A stretch of DNA of 64,000 nt from Leptoclinus maculatus (taxonomy: Eukaryota > Chordata > Actinopteri > Perciformes > Stichaeidae): positions 23,110,887 through 23,174,886 of the forward strand of contig JAVDOI010000011.1 in the NCBI GenBank assembly GCA_032191485.1. The letters are read 5' to 3'. The notes below the pieces were generated by a model that did no database searches, was not told the DNA's origin, and saw only the letters and a list, made by a program, of their open reading frames with translations. The translations under genes were made by a program, and so were the position numbers. Positions 53,561-64,000 of the stretch are shown here, one piece after another; position 1 is the stretch's first letter, and the number at the start of each line of letters is the position of its first letter.

Positions 53561-53952
53561 GCAGAAATTGACACGTGTCACAGGCTTTCGTAGAAAAACG
53601 CACGAAAAACGAGAAGTAACTTTTCTTAGGATATCACACAAACCACCGTATGAGGATATGTTTTATAAATTATATATCAGTCATGGTACATTTTTCGGCA
53701 GTACGAGTACATGTACTTTCATACTCTAAGTACATTTTGCTGATGATACATAAATTGGATTTTGACGAAAGGACTTTGACTTAAATGCTGGCTTTGAATA
53801 CTTCTTCAACCACTCAAGTCCTCACAAATGCAGCAAGTGAAATGTGTGCTGAGCAGCAAACTGCTGTTAATTAGTTTTTTTTTGAAGGACAGAATAAAAA
53901 ACAAGCTGTGCAAGACCTGAGCCACTGACTACTGAGATCCAAGAGCCGCCGT

Positions 53953-54345
53953 GTGTGTGTGTGTGTGTGTGTGTGAGGATGTAGCAATGGCATTGCTCTG
54001 AAGGTTTACTGACCCTCTTTTCTCTCTCTCTCTCTCTCTCTGCCTTCATCTGGGGGGTACAGCTCGCTGAAGCAGCGGGATCAGAAATGAAAAAAAACAA
54101 AAAACACTGATGACTTTTATGGATTTTTTTATTTAGATAATGCCTTTGCTGCAGGATGTGGTCTGCTTGGTTCATTGTGCCAAAAAGAGAGAGAGAGAGA
54201 GAAACAGAATGTTGCAGATGAGAAGGAAGAGGAAGGGAGAGAGAGAGAGAGAGAGAAAGAATGTTGCAGATGAGAAGGAAGAGGAAAGGAGAGAGAGAAT
54301 GTTGCAGATGAGAAGGAAGAGGAAGGGAAAGAGAGAGAGAGAGTT
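53953..54345 (+). repeat. Simple repeats and GA-rich minisatellite
   Basis: (GT)n at 53953-53974 and (CT)n near 54022-54041. Three tandem copies of GAATGTTGCAGATGAGAAGG plus AAGAGGAA(A/G)G start at 54207, 54259 and 54297, separated by variable GA runs. A (GT)n run follows at 54692-54741. Confidence 0.85.
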
Positions 54346-54399
54346 CATGAGACTGGATGGTAGTTAAGAAAGGCGACGGAGAGGAACTTAGATGGACAG

Positions 54400-54688
54400 A
54401 TAGACGAGAAGAAGAAGGAAGGAGGGAGGATAGTTTGTGGGGGAGAATATTGAGTTGGGAATACGGCGTTTCCTCCTGCCATGCCTGTCTTGTTGTTGTT
54501 GTGTTCCCAGCAGAGGAGTTTATCTGAAGTATCGGGGATCTAAGTGAATTACTGTAGCCTATCTCCACGCAGCAGATAAGCAGCCCAGGCCGCTTTCAGG
54601 ACAATCAGATCTGCATCAAGGTCTCGGGGCATTTTTATTGACCATCCGAGGGTCCCCATGGAGTTAATATAGAGGTTGGATTCATGTG

Positions 54689-54729
<41 letters not shown>

Positions 54730-55800
54730 GTGTGTGTGTGTGGCATTTAATTTCTGCTTTTTTTCAGTCTGTTGCTAAGTTGCTCCACCACAGGTTCACA
54801 TCAACACTTTTTTATTGCCACGAGCGAGCATGCACACGCACACAGTCAAACACAAGTCCATTGTGTGTCGGCCTTGTAATTTCCCACAAGAGCTGTGCGA
54901 GTGTTGGATGGTTGATGAGTGGATGTGGCATCCTTGTGTGGATGGCCCAGTGAATGTGTCTGGCCTTTGAATTAGACTCTTTTTTACTGGCCTTGGTGCC
55001 TCACAAAGCAGCGAAGGTTTAAATGTATAGCCGCTCTGCAAAGCGATCCAAGCGTGTTTGACTGCGTGTCGACCGTTTACTTATTAGTTGGTGTTAAAGT
55101 AGTGATCTTTCTTTCAGAGCCTATTATTTTTTTCAAAGTGTCTCTATCTTAGCTGTGGTGTTTTGTAGCCCATTGCTCAGAGATACTGCACAATAACAGC
55201 TCTGTAGTTGGATTTATTTCATTCAGACTTTCAGTTACACATAGAGGTTATTCTTAGTGTTACACATCTTTGAAAGGCACGGTTCAAATAAATCAACTCG
55301 AGTGCAGATAGTTCCCGTTCTATTTACCCAGCGTTTGAGATATCCTCTGAGACTTCTGCCTCCACCTCAATACAGTACGAATAAACAAAATGTATTGATT
55401 TCTGCTACCAAAAGTAACGAGAAAACCTCAACAGTAACATCTATTTCAGAATACTGTTTTCACTGGAACATGTTTCTACCAAAGAAAGAGTCCCTATGAA
55501 AACCGGTCGCAGTGTTGGAAAGAAAAGTCTTTGTTGGATTTTTGCAAATGTAATTTGTCAATGCTTTGATCACCACAAATTAATCCAGGAGACAGAAATC
55601 ACATGATTACTTGAGGGGGCCCTGAGCTAGCCAGTGGGGCACACTCACATGTACTAATATGCACAAACGTGTTCTAAAAGCATATGCGTATGGCCCGAGA
55701 GGCAGAGTTCATTCTCTGCTCTGGTAGACATTACCCCAATATATCTTTACATAGCAAATACTTGTTAGCTGCTATATTACTGCTCTGACTTTCATATGGA
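54400..55800. other. No gene seen
   Basis: Unique-looking DNA without coding potential, apart from the GT tract near 54700. Confidence 0.4.
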
Positions 55801-55804
55801 GAAG

Positions 55805-56180
55805 CTTTAAAGAAACTGACTCTCAACCCCTATGATGTCAACAACTACAGACCTGTCTCTTTTCTTCCATTTCTCTCTAAACACGTGTGTTCTTCACTTT
55901 CTGATGTCCACCAGAGCAACCATCTTTATTCCCACCTGTCCGGTTTCAAAGCAGGCCACCGATCTGAGACTGCCCTCCTTGCTGTCACAGAGGAACTCTA
56001 CACTGGTAGAGCAGCCTCCTTCTCCTCCATCGTCATCCTGCTGGACCTTTCAACAGCCTTTGACACCCATTTCACCAACCTCCAAGAAATGGTAGTCTCA
56101 AGGTTCTGCACTCTCGCTGGTCACATACTACCTCAAGGACCACGGTTGCATGGTAATGTAGAGAGGATCTGTGTCTGAAG
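55805..56180 (+). pseudogene. LINE reverse-transcriptase fragment
   Basis: The plus-strand frame reads TLNPYDVNNYRPVS, then, after a short frame change, LSDVHQSNHLYSHLSGFKAG, HRSETALLAVTEELYTGRAA and IVILLDLSTAFDTHF. These are the NYRPVS, GF(K/R)..H.TETALL and LDLS.AFDT boxes of L2/CR1-like RT. Truncated on both sides. Confidence 0.85.
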
Positions 56181-56939
56181 AAAATATCAAGGGTTCTGGT
56201 GGGCGGGTTAAAAAGTGACAAAGCAGCGTTGTAAATAAATTTGGATTATATCAGATAGATTAACTTCCAACATGTGACAAATAAGAATAACCAAAAAGAT
56301 GAAGAGTAAACATATACATCAAATTCTAAATAAACTAAATAAATAAAAGGACTTGGCAGAACTAAACACTTTCAAGTTATTAATAACTAAAAGAAACATT
56401 GTGTGTCATGCAACAGTCCACTTTCCGCCTTCTCTTCCCCTCTCTCTCTCTCTCAAAAACACACATACACACATCATTTTGGAGGCTTGGCCTACAGGTC
56501 TTTTCCCCAAGTGTTATCTGTAACTTTTGTTTATAGTACACTGCCGGCGCGAAAACTATTGTTGCATGGATTTATTTTCGTCAGATAGAAGAGGCTTCCA
56601 TCGAAGATCTGGCCGACTTAATCACAGAAGTTACAAAACGGCCGATGCGTAGGTTGCACGCAAAGAAGAGATTCGGGCAGGTGGTCGGATTTTCACCCGC
56701 TGCCCCATAGCCCAGCAAGCCTACTCAACAAGCTCAATCAATTCAGACAGCTTCAATATGAGATCATGTACAGTGCTGACATGTCACTTTGTCAAAGAAG
56801 ACTGGAAACTGTTGAGTTGAGTGATTTCCTCTAAAGTTTGATGCAACAATAAAGAAAACTGCCACTAACATATACAAACAAATCAGCGAGAAACTTTCAG
56901 ATGCTAGCATATCAGCTGAAGGCCTATCAAAAGTTGTGT

Positions 56940-57345
56940 TTGCACACATTCGAGGAAAGTGATGAGTCAGACCTCACCAAATAATTTAGTGCAAGTACCT
57001 GGTCACGTACTTAAAGAAGTCTGGTAGCACGCTTAGTCTTCTGCATGCTGTTCTACAAGAAAGCGAGACTAGATGGAACAGTATGGAGCTGCTTCGGCAC
57101 AAGGGGCATGAAAAGCGCATTTAAAGATGCATCCGAAGATTGGGAGGACAAAAATTAACACGGTGCTGCAGAGATCCATGCTCCATCCAACACGTACGCA
57201 CCGGCGCAGGACTGCTCTTACACAAAAAGTTCAAATCAATCCCACCCATAAAATTGCCACATTCTGCTCTCCACATTTCAAGACATTGAAAATGCTCCCG
57301 CTAGATGAAAGGTTGGAAGTGCAAGCCTAAGCCTGAGGAGTGACA
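56940..57345 (+). pseudogene. hAT transposase remnant
   Basis: Plus-strand fragments VTYLKKSGSTLSLLHAVLQ, ESETRWNSMELLRHKG, then in another frame INPTHKIATFCSPHFKTLKM and LPLDERLEV, match hAT transposase blocks (xVxYfKxSgl...TRWNS, and HkiAtfl.PrfK.L). At least one frameshift and a stop are present. Termini not identified. Confidence 0.65.
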
Positions 57346-57399
57346 GAAGCCCTCATTGCAACCCTGCAGGCTCAGTCTTAGCAAACTAATGAAGGTTAA

Positions 57400-60240
57400 G
57401 ATCAATTTCAACCTATAATATTTCAGCCTGTAATATTTTGTTGTTTTTGCTTACAATAGCTTCTAACTACATGTATTTTAACTTGTAATACTTCAGCGTG
57501 TAGTATTTGCAGTGTATTTATTTGTTATATACAGTGCATGTGTGCCCATTGTCAATGCTTGTGTGCATGTATGAAAACATGTTCACCCTAATCCTAGTCC
57601 CTTAATTTTCTCACTAATCGGCCTCCCATAGTTTTCCCATAGTTAAATCTAGAGCTTCCCGTTGACAGAAGTTGCTGCATGTATTTAAATTAGTTCTGCT
57701 CAATCAGCTTCCCATACATGTCAGCAGGTGATCTAACCCCCTCCCCCTCCCCCATCCCTGTCATGTCTTCTGTCAACAAGGTGTGCTATCCTGCATTTCT
57801 CTGCCACTCCTACACTCTCTTTCTGTGCGTGCATGTGTCTCGAGTTTTTTGTGGTTTGCTCATCATCATCTCCATGAGCGCTGCATTCTCCACTAGCAGG
57901 ATGTGAAAAGTTTCATGAGCGTCTCGTGTCGTCTTCCTCAGAGTCAAATTAGTTTGTGAAAATCTGTCAGTCTGTCGCTAAGAAGTGTCAGCTGTTTAGC
58001 GACAGCCGCGGGGCCTTGTCTGACACACACACACACACACACCCTAAACCCTAAACACATACACACGGGCCCAAACTGTCAGAAACGCACACGATCCGCC
58101 ATGTACGCACTTAAGATTGTGTGTGTACATGCTTATACTGTATGCTCTTTCTTTTGCTCTATCTGCACCCCCCCCCCCCCCCCATCCTCCCTCATCACAC
58201 ACACAGCTGTGCTCTACGCCTCCCTCGCCTAAACATCAGCCGGGGTGATCTGTCTTCCCCAGTCTCACCTGAGGGCGGGCTGCGAGCGCCGGCAATCTGT
58301 CGGCTGTCACTCTCCATCACTTTTCAATCCTCATTCCCCTCGGATACACACAAGCCGTAGCCCGGCTGCGTCAACTCTTTAAAGACTTTGAAATCAACTT
58401 GAGTCATCTGACTGCAGTTCAACAGCTGCTCGCTAATGAAGGGACCTTGATGTTGGAAGGCCCAGCCCTGCATGCTCTCCATCTTTATCCCCTTCTTAAT
58501 TTTTGTTATTCCGTCTTTTTAAACTAATTATTAATAGAACAAAACCCACTTTTGTGTTGTGAGAAAATGTGAATAGGTGTAAAGTAGTTTACTGACAGGG
58601 AGTGAAACAGCTTCTGTCATGTGACATACTTCTGAGCGAAACATATTCAGAGTGCTGCAGGGATGACATATTTCAGTAGGCCAACCCAGAAGTTAGTATT
58701 GCCCTGGTTCCCTGGACAAAAACGGCAATGGGATGTTTCCATTGGATTTCAGATTATTGCAGAAAATAAGCTCCGTGGCAAACAAACGTTTATGATACTT
58801 GCACATTTTGCTAATGCTTCTCCCTTTCCTGACTCATCTACCTTAGCTATACCCTCATTGATATCGACTATCACAGCAGCACAGACCACTCCAACGACAG
58901 CCATCTACTCAGGGTTATACTCGCGCCATTCATTCCGCATAAGATAAAATAAGATAATCCTTTATTAGTCCCGCAGTGGGGAAATTTACAGAGCGATCAC
59001 AGCGACTCCACCGCTTCTAGGCAGGGAATCCCCAACTATGTGATAACATTTTTAGGCCACTGGTATTCTCTTGCACACCTCACATACATCCACTACAACC
59101 TGAACTACATGAGATATGCCTACACTCGCCTTTCTTCCCAAAGTTTCTCTCTTGGGGGCTCTGTAAATATCAGAGCTCAAGAAGTCTCCACTCTCCGGGT
59201 TCCCTCCATCGGTCCGTTATAGCTTTCCTCCATCCATCAGCCCATAATCAGAATTGCCCTCCTCATTCTTTCAACCTCCATCCCTCGTCCCCCCCATCCA
59301 TCCATCCATCTACCCACAACCCTTCATCCCCTCTTCCCTTCATTCCTTGACCCTTAATTGATTCATCACACGGCCCCAATCCCTTTATCCCTCAACTTCT
59401 TTCAATACCCTTAAAACACTGCTCCTAAATCATCACTGGCTCCCCTCCATCTTCAATACTTAATAAACTACTGGTAACCCATTTTGTTATTGCCGTTGTC
59501 TCTGTTAGAGAAATGTAGATTGGCGACTAAAAAGCATTAAAGCAAATCTTCTGTTCACATATTTTTACTGAATATCGACAGAAAACAACCTACAGCTGAT
59601 CAAACGGGGCGTCCCTAATGGCAAACCTAGAGGACTGAAATACAATGATTAAGTGGCAAAGCGAACCCGGAGTGTGTTGTGTTCACAATGCAAAGGTTAA
59701 GCAAACTGCAGCGTGGACTTGAAGCAAATCGCACTCAAGCCACCTCCTAAGGGGGGCTAATTTGGTTTGTTTCAGAAGGTTCTGAGTTATTTCGTAAAAA
59801 ATGCCGACAAATCGAGGTTGTTTGGAGGGTGGAAGGGATCCAAGTGTGAAAACACAATAAGAAGACATTCAGCTCACAAGCTTTTGAGATAACACTTTAA
59901 AATCCTGCTGCTGCAGAAATGCAGCTGTGTTTTGTTTTACAGTAACAGACTATGCTTTCCTGTGAGAACCAGTTTGGAACACCTCCTTTATTCCTGCTTG
60001 TCTGTAAAGTGTAATAATGGCCCACACCTCGGCTCTGAATACACACCACAGAGACATTCCAATGAAATCCTGCTTTTCACTGATCCAATTAAGAACCCTC
60101 CAGTTGGTTTCAGGAAAAGGTAAATTGGCTTTTGTTTCCTTTGTAATGAAATTAGCAAAATCTTTTAAAATACAATTAGGCTACAGCAGCAGCAGTTATA
60201 AGGATGTGCACACTAACACAACCTGGGTTTCCTGATTACT
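57400..60240. other. No host gene seen
   Basis: Contains short CA runs with CCCTAAACCCTAAA (about 58040-58055, too short to be telomeric), a poly(C) run (58169-58184), and a LINE tail phrase AGATAATCCTTTATTAGTCC plus GCAGTGGGGAAATTTACAG (58950-58998) in which the fish L2-type 3' end is recognisable. Confidence 0.45.
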
Positions 60241-60729
60241 GATGTCAGGAATATGTGCCACGTACATAAATCAAAGTATACTTTTTATCTTTTTTTTGTC
60301 TCCTATGTATTACTTTATCTAACTAGTCAATATGGGAACATTGAGAATATATTTTGGCTACTCTTCCTTCTCTTTTTCTTTTCTCTCTATAGTGATTATT
60401 CAACAATACAAATTACATTTTTTACTTCATGGTGCAAATTCCCACAGCATCATATTTGTGTTTTTACACCCCTTTGCTCGTTTGAAACTGCTCTGTTCAC
60501 TTAGTAATGATAATACATTCAATAAATCTACTTAAGCGACTTGTGGATATGCATAATGAGCCTACGGTACAGTGTGCATTTTTATGCTCAGGGAGTTTTT
60601 TAATGTTCAAATGGTAGCACCATATGATTTTACAACCACATATTATGGTTCATTTTGAAGCTAATTCAGAAGCTATTTTGAGGAGATCCAAAGAATATCA
60701 CAAAATGATGCAGGTAGCAGCTATGTTAT

Positions 60730-60760
60730 GTTTATATATGTATGTGTGTATATATATATA

Positions 60761-60800
<40 letters not shown>
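60730..60800 (+). repeat. (TA)/(TATG) microsatellite
   Basis: Alternating TATG and TA units of about 70 bp. Confidence 0.9.
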
Positions 60801-60803
<3 letters not shown>

Positions 60804-61149
60804 TCCATCTGATAATCCACATTACCACTACGGTTACAGTCTGTGTATTGACAATAAGCTTGACGCAAAATTAGTCTTCAGAGGCAGGCACTCCATGAGG
60901 TTTACTCAACAAAAAATAAAGTTACAAGATTCATTCTATGATTCATCGTATGATATAAATTTTTCACACACCGTCATACCGGTGCATAGCCGAAACAACT
61001 GCTGCAACTCTTCAACAGGCAGCAAAATATATTGTTCGCCGCTGAGGGCGCAACGGTCGGAGCTAGTTCTTTAGAGTGTATTGAGAGGGACCCCGAACAA
61101 TTAATAACCCACAACTAACTCTCTTTAACAGGGCAAAACACCACGACAC

Positions 61150-62047
61150 AACAGTTTGTGACACATAAACAATTTGTAACACTAATAATTGTACATTTAT
61201 AAAATTTCACCGCCGAACTGCATGCTGGGTACAGCTCGCTAGCTAGCCCGGTAGCACAACAGTCTGCTAACAGCTGGGAGAGGCTCCGTCGCTACAGTAA
61301 CGCTACATTAAAGAACAGAAAGGAGCATTGCAGGATGAACAAAGACAGACCGGAGATGCATCGATAGAGTCTGTGCCCAAGAGAGGAGCTGTGTCTGCTG
61401 TTTGGAAGTGTCTTGGTTTTAAAAAATCCGACGTCCAAAAGACTATATATTGCAGTGTGTCGAGCCACTGTTGTTGACGCTGGTGGTAACACGAGCAACT
61501 TACTCCATCACCTCAGCAGAAAACATGAGTTGGAATACCAAGAGTGTAATGACAGTCGTCAGATTCGAGGCCGTCAACCAGTAACGTTAGTGCGAGTGAA
61601 ACAGTGAAGCCAAAGGGTCACACATCGCTTGAAGAGGCACTGCATATGACAAGAAAAGCAAGCGGTGGACCGACATTACGAACGCAATAACAATCCACCT
61701 CTGCAAGGACATGGTCCCGCTACAGACAGTCGAGAAAGACGGGTTCAGAGCAATGATTAAAACACTGGATTCAAGGTACGTCTCACCGGGGCGACAATAC
61801 TTCAGCCAAACTGCTCTCCCAACATTATAGGAACAAACGAGCACACCCTCTAGTAAGCAAAGCCTTTATACATGATGACATTCAAATGTTTTTATATTCT
61901 ATGTACTCCTGACAGTAGAGTAAGCCACTATAAACCGATATAAAAACACAGTCAAGGGGGAAAATAAATACCGTGATATACCGTGAAACCGCCAGAATCT
62001 TAAAAAAATACTGTGATACACATTTTTGGTCATACCGCTCAGCACTA
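61150..62047 (+). pseudogene. hAT-Ac/ZBED-like transposon, broken transposase
   Basis: The BED-finger region reads VSAVWKCLGFKKSDVQKTIY, then with a frameshift near 61458 VCRATVVDAGGNTSNLLHHL and SRKHELEYQEC, so the paired Cys and His-X4/5-His/Cys ligands are split by the shift. The catalytic domain is largely deleted; the sequence jumps to RWTDITNAITIHLCKDMVPL, TVEKDGFRAMIKTLDSRYV and SPGRQYFSQTALPTL. The right end is GGTCATACCGCTCAGCACTA (62028-62047), a hAT-like terminus. Left terminus not found. Confidence 0.8.
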
Positions 62048-62385
62048 ATGTCTAATATGGCTCTTACAATTGTATTGAAATACTTCAACACCTGCAGGAG
62101 AGTCAAGAACGTGGTGGTTGGGGGTAGAGGTCCTGTCCTCCCTCAGGGCAGACAAATAAATTCTATCAATTTAATCTAATCCTTTTTTTCATGCTAATAA
62201 TTGGCCAAAACTCGTAACATGACACTCCAAGGGAATGTGTTCTCCCTTGGGTTGTTTGTCAATCACCAACCACAATACAATATTGTGTTGGTCCAATGAT
62301 GATTTCCAAATGTCATCTTGTAATCGCTACAATGTACGTGACAATTCGGTTATACTGTAGATATTTAAATGATTAAAAGAATAGC

Positions 62386-62860
62386 CGGGTCGTCCTTCAG
62401 AGGATCAGCGGTTTGATCCCCGGCTCCGTGTCGATGTGTCCTTGGGCAAGACACTTAACCCAAAATTGCTGTGCCTGCAGTGTATCAATGGATATAAATG
62501 GCTAGTTAGATGGCACCTTGCATGGTAGCCCCTGCCATCAGTGTATGTGTGAATGTATACAGGTTTAGTGCACAGGCTGTGCCACGACACATTACCAAAT
62601 TTCAATCCAGTTTCCTTATTCCTATTCAATATGTGTATTGTGGTTTATTTAAGATTGGCTTGTTTGATTATTTATATCTGTTTGATGGATACAATTTTGT
62701 GTCAAATGCCGTATAAAGTTAGGCATGGTATAGAATGTTGGATGTGAAGTATTATACTTTCACACATACACTGTGTGTATGTGTGAATGTCAAAGTACTT
62801 TAACATGTAGTGTTAAAGTACTTTGAGTGGTTGGAAGACTAGAAAAGCTCTGTAAACAGG
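62386..62860 (+). mobile_element. tRNA-like SINE, interrupted by a younger insertion
   Basis: CGGTTTGATCCCCGGCTCC resembles a tRNA B-box region, followed by GTGTCCTTGGGCAAGACACT, TAACCC, GGCACCTTGCATGGTAGCC and, after the insertion, AAAGTACTTTGAGTGGTTGG and GACTAGAAAAGC. This order is shared by an abundant fish retroposon. The SINE is split at 62557-62774. Confidence 0.7.
62555..62760 (+). repeat. 206-bp repeat, copy A
   Basis: The reverse complement occurs at 63641-63846 with no difference that I can see; reading frames across both copies give the same peptides. Flanked by a 16-bp direct repeat GTGTATGTGTGAATGT (62541-62556 and 62775-62790), interpreted as a target-site duplication in the SINE. 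Confidence 0.9.
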
Positions 62861-63640
62861 AACTCACAGGTCATTTTAGGGCTTTAGTGATAACTGTGAA
62901 GTGTGTTGCAAAAAGTGCCATGTCAATTTGAAAAGTGGGTGCAACGCCGAAAACAAGACCTGTGTCAGTTTCAATAATTGTGCTCATGTGTGTCATTTTT
63001 GTGTTTGCATCTGAAAAAAACAACTTAATCAACACCTAATTTATAATTAAAACATGTTTCAAGTATTTCAAATGAATGTGTAAATGAATACCCTAATGTA
63101 GGAAGGTGTTGAAGGTGTTTTCCAGTTCTTCTTATCTGTACAGGAGGTTGTGGGAAAGAATAAACGCCTGAAAAGGATCCTTTAAAATACAACCCCCCCA
63201 ATCCCTCTCTCATTTCGTGGTGTGTTGGTGATCAGTCTGACAGACGGAGGCTAATTCATCCAGGTGATAAGGCGTGTCATTGGCTCTTTGTGCCCTGCGA
63301 CCGTCGCTACTGTGCTTAATTTGACTTTCTGCATGTGGCCGGGCATGCTGGTCAATATTAGCTCTGCAGCCAGTGACTCAAAAGGACATGTTTGTTCACC
63401 CCTGCACCTCCCCTCCACCACAGAAAACAAACACACACATCCAACACACACTCACACACAAGGGTGCTGATGGCTCAGATAGTAGCATGGAACAGTCACT
63501 CACCAAGGCCCAGAGCCAATAACAAAACACAGTATCGGCAGATGTTTGATAAAGGAGAAGTACCCTGTGTGTGGGAGCTGGGGTGTCACATGATTTTTAT
63601 GGTTCTTATGTTTTTTGTTTTACTACATAAAAAAAAAAAG
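62861..63640. other. Spacer between inverted 206-bp copies; no gene seen
   Basis: Unique-looking sequence with a short CA run near 63429-63461. No ORF worth calling. Confidence 0.4.
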
Positions 63641-63846
63641 AAAGTATAATACTTCACATCCAACATTCTATACCATGCCTAACTTTATACGGCATTTGAC
63701 ACAAAATTGTATCCATCAAACAGATATAAATAATCAAACAAGCCAATCTTAAATAAACCACAATACACATATTGAATAGGAATAAGGAAACTGGATTGAA
63801 ATTTGGTAATGTGTCGTGGCACAGCCTGTGCACTAAACCTGTATAC
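63641..63846 (-). repeat. 206-bp repeat, copy B (inverted)
   Basis: Inverted partner of 62555-62760. On the plus strand it is preceded by A-rich AAAAAAAAAAG (63630-63640) and starts AAAGTATAATACTTCACATC. No 16-bp duplication like that of copy A is seen around it. Confidence 0.9.
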
Positions 63847-64000
63847 ACCAAACAGTACTGGGCTGTGGACACTGAAACCAACAAAAAACACACTTTACCA
63901 CAATCACTCTATCTCAGGGGTCAATGTTTAAAAAAAGTCAATTGTTACATATTTATACATTTTTGCATTCACTCCACGGATTTGTCTTTGTTTTTCTGTT

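Noticed and set aside
58040..58056. Telomere-like CCCTAAACCCTAAA
   Set aside because: Only two units of a plant-type heptamer next to a CA run; vertebrate telomeres use TTAGGG.
62390..62425. A functional tRNA gene
   Set aside because: Only a B-box-like GGTTTGATCCCCGGCTCC is visible; no complete cloverleaf, and the downstream sequence is the body of a known type of fish SINE.

Overview
The window is from a ray-finned fish nuclear genome, most likely a percomorph teleost (inferred). The evidence is intron-rich vertebrate genes with GT/AG splice sites, very long CA/GT and TA microsatellites, and a dense mix of L2/CR1-like LINE pieces, hAT, PIF/Harbinger and TTAA-type DNA transposon remnants, tRNA-like SINEs and one solo LTR. 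There are no operons, rRNA genes or CRISPR arrays.

Only two protein-coding genes can be supported, and they point towards each other. On the plus strand, 17 coding exons between 5154 and 19666 join in frame at every junction (3282 nt, 1093 codons plus stop). They make a large myotilin (myot), a sarcomeric Z-disc protein of the palladin/myopalladin/myotilin family. It has the myotilin hallmarks: a FNYERPRHFIQSQ segment, an IQGSKDALIQDLE helix, a tandem Ig pair in which the first domain has Phe where the B-strand Cys is expected, and a YESEEL end that fits a PDZ ligand. It also keeps a third, N-terminal, palladin-like Ig domain that mammalian myotilin lacks, and a Gln-rich coding minisatellite. 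A CpG- and E-box-containing stretch ending in a splice donor at 8793 looks like an internal promoter with an untranslated first exon for a short, mammal-like two-Ig isoform starting at Met322 (13062).

On the minus strand, five exons between 35500 and 25641 join in frame to a 379-residue Dead end protein (dnd1), the vertebrate germ-cell RNA-binding factor with RRM1, a divergent RRM2 and a C-terminal dsRNA-binding domain. Human MYOT and DND1 both lie on 5q31, which supports both identifications.

Layout: 1-5100 is the myot upstream region with a 680-bp solo LTR flanked by ATATC. 5114-19666 is myot; one intron holds about 400 bp of pure GT. 19667-25640 is the intergenic stretch between the two 3' ends, with a 269-bp hAT MITE, a long TA tract and an unclassified internally repetitive element. 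25641-35500 is dnd1; its introns hold LINE RT debris, a palindromic 25-bp minisatellite, a TTAA MITE and a 5' fragment of a hAT transposase gene. 35501-64000 has no host gene I can support and is a transposon graveyard: a Harbinger Myb-like remnant, a 2.76-kb element with perfect 35-bp terminal inverted repeats that contains a nested 1.0-kb Harbinger-type element, an L2-like LINE with a TTAA element beside it, two further hAT transposase fossils, and a SINE interrupted by a 206-bp repeat that recurs inverted 0.9 kb away.

The most informative observations are the long three-Ig myotilin with a probable second promoter, the nested transposons dated by intact target-site duplications, and the TTAA element packed with roughly 10-bp-spaced CCGGG/CCGTGG motifs and carrying a short Lys/Ala-rich reading frame.
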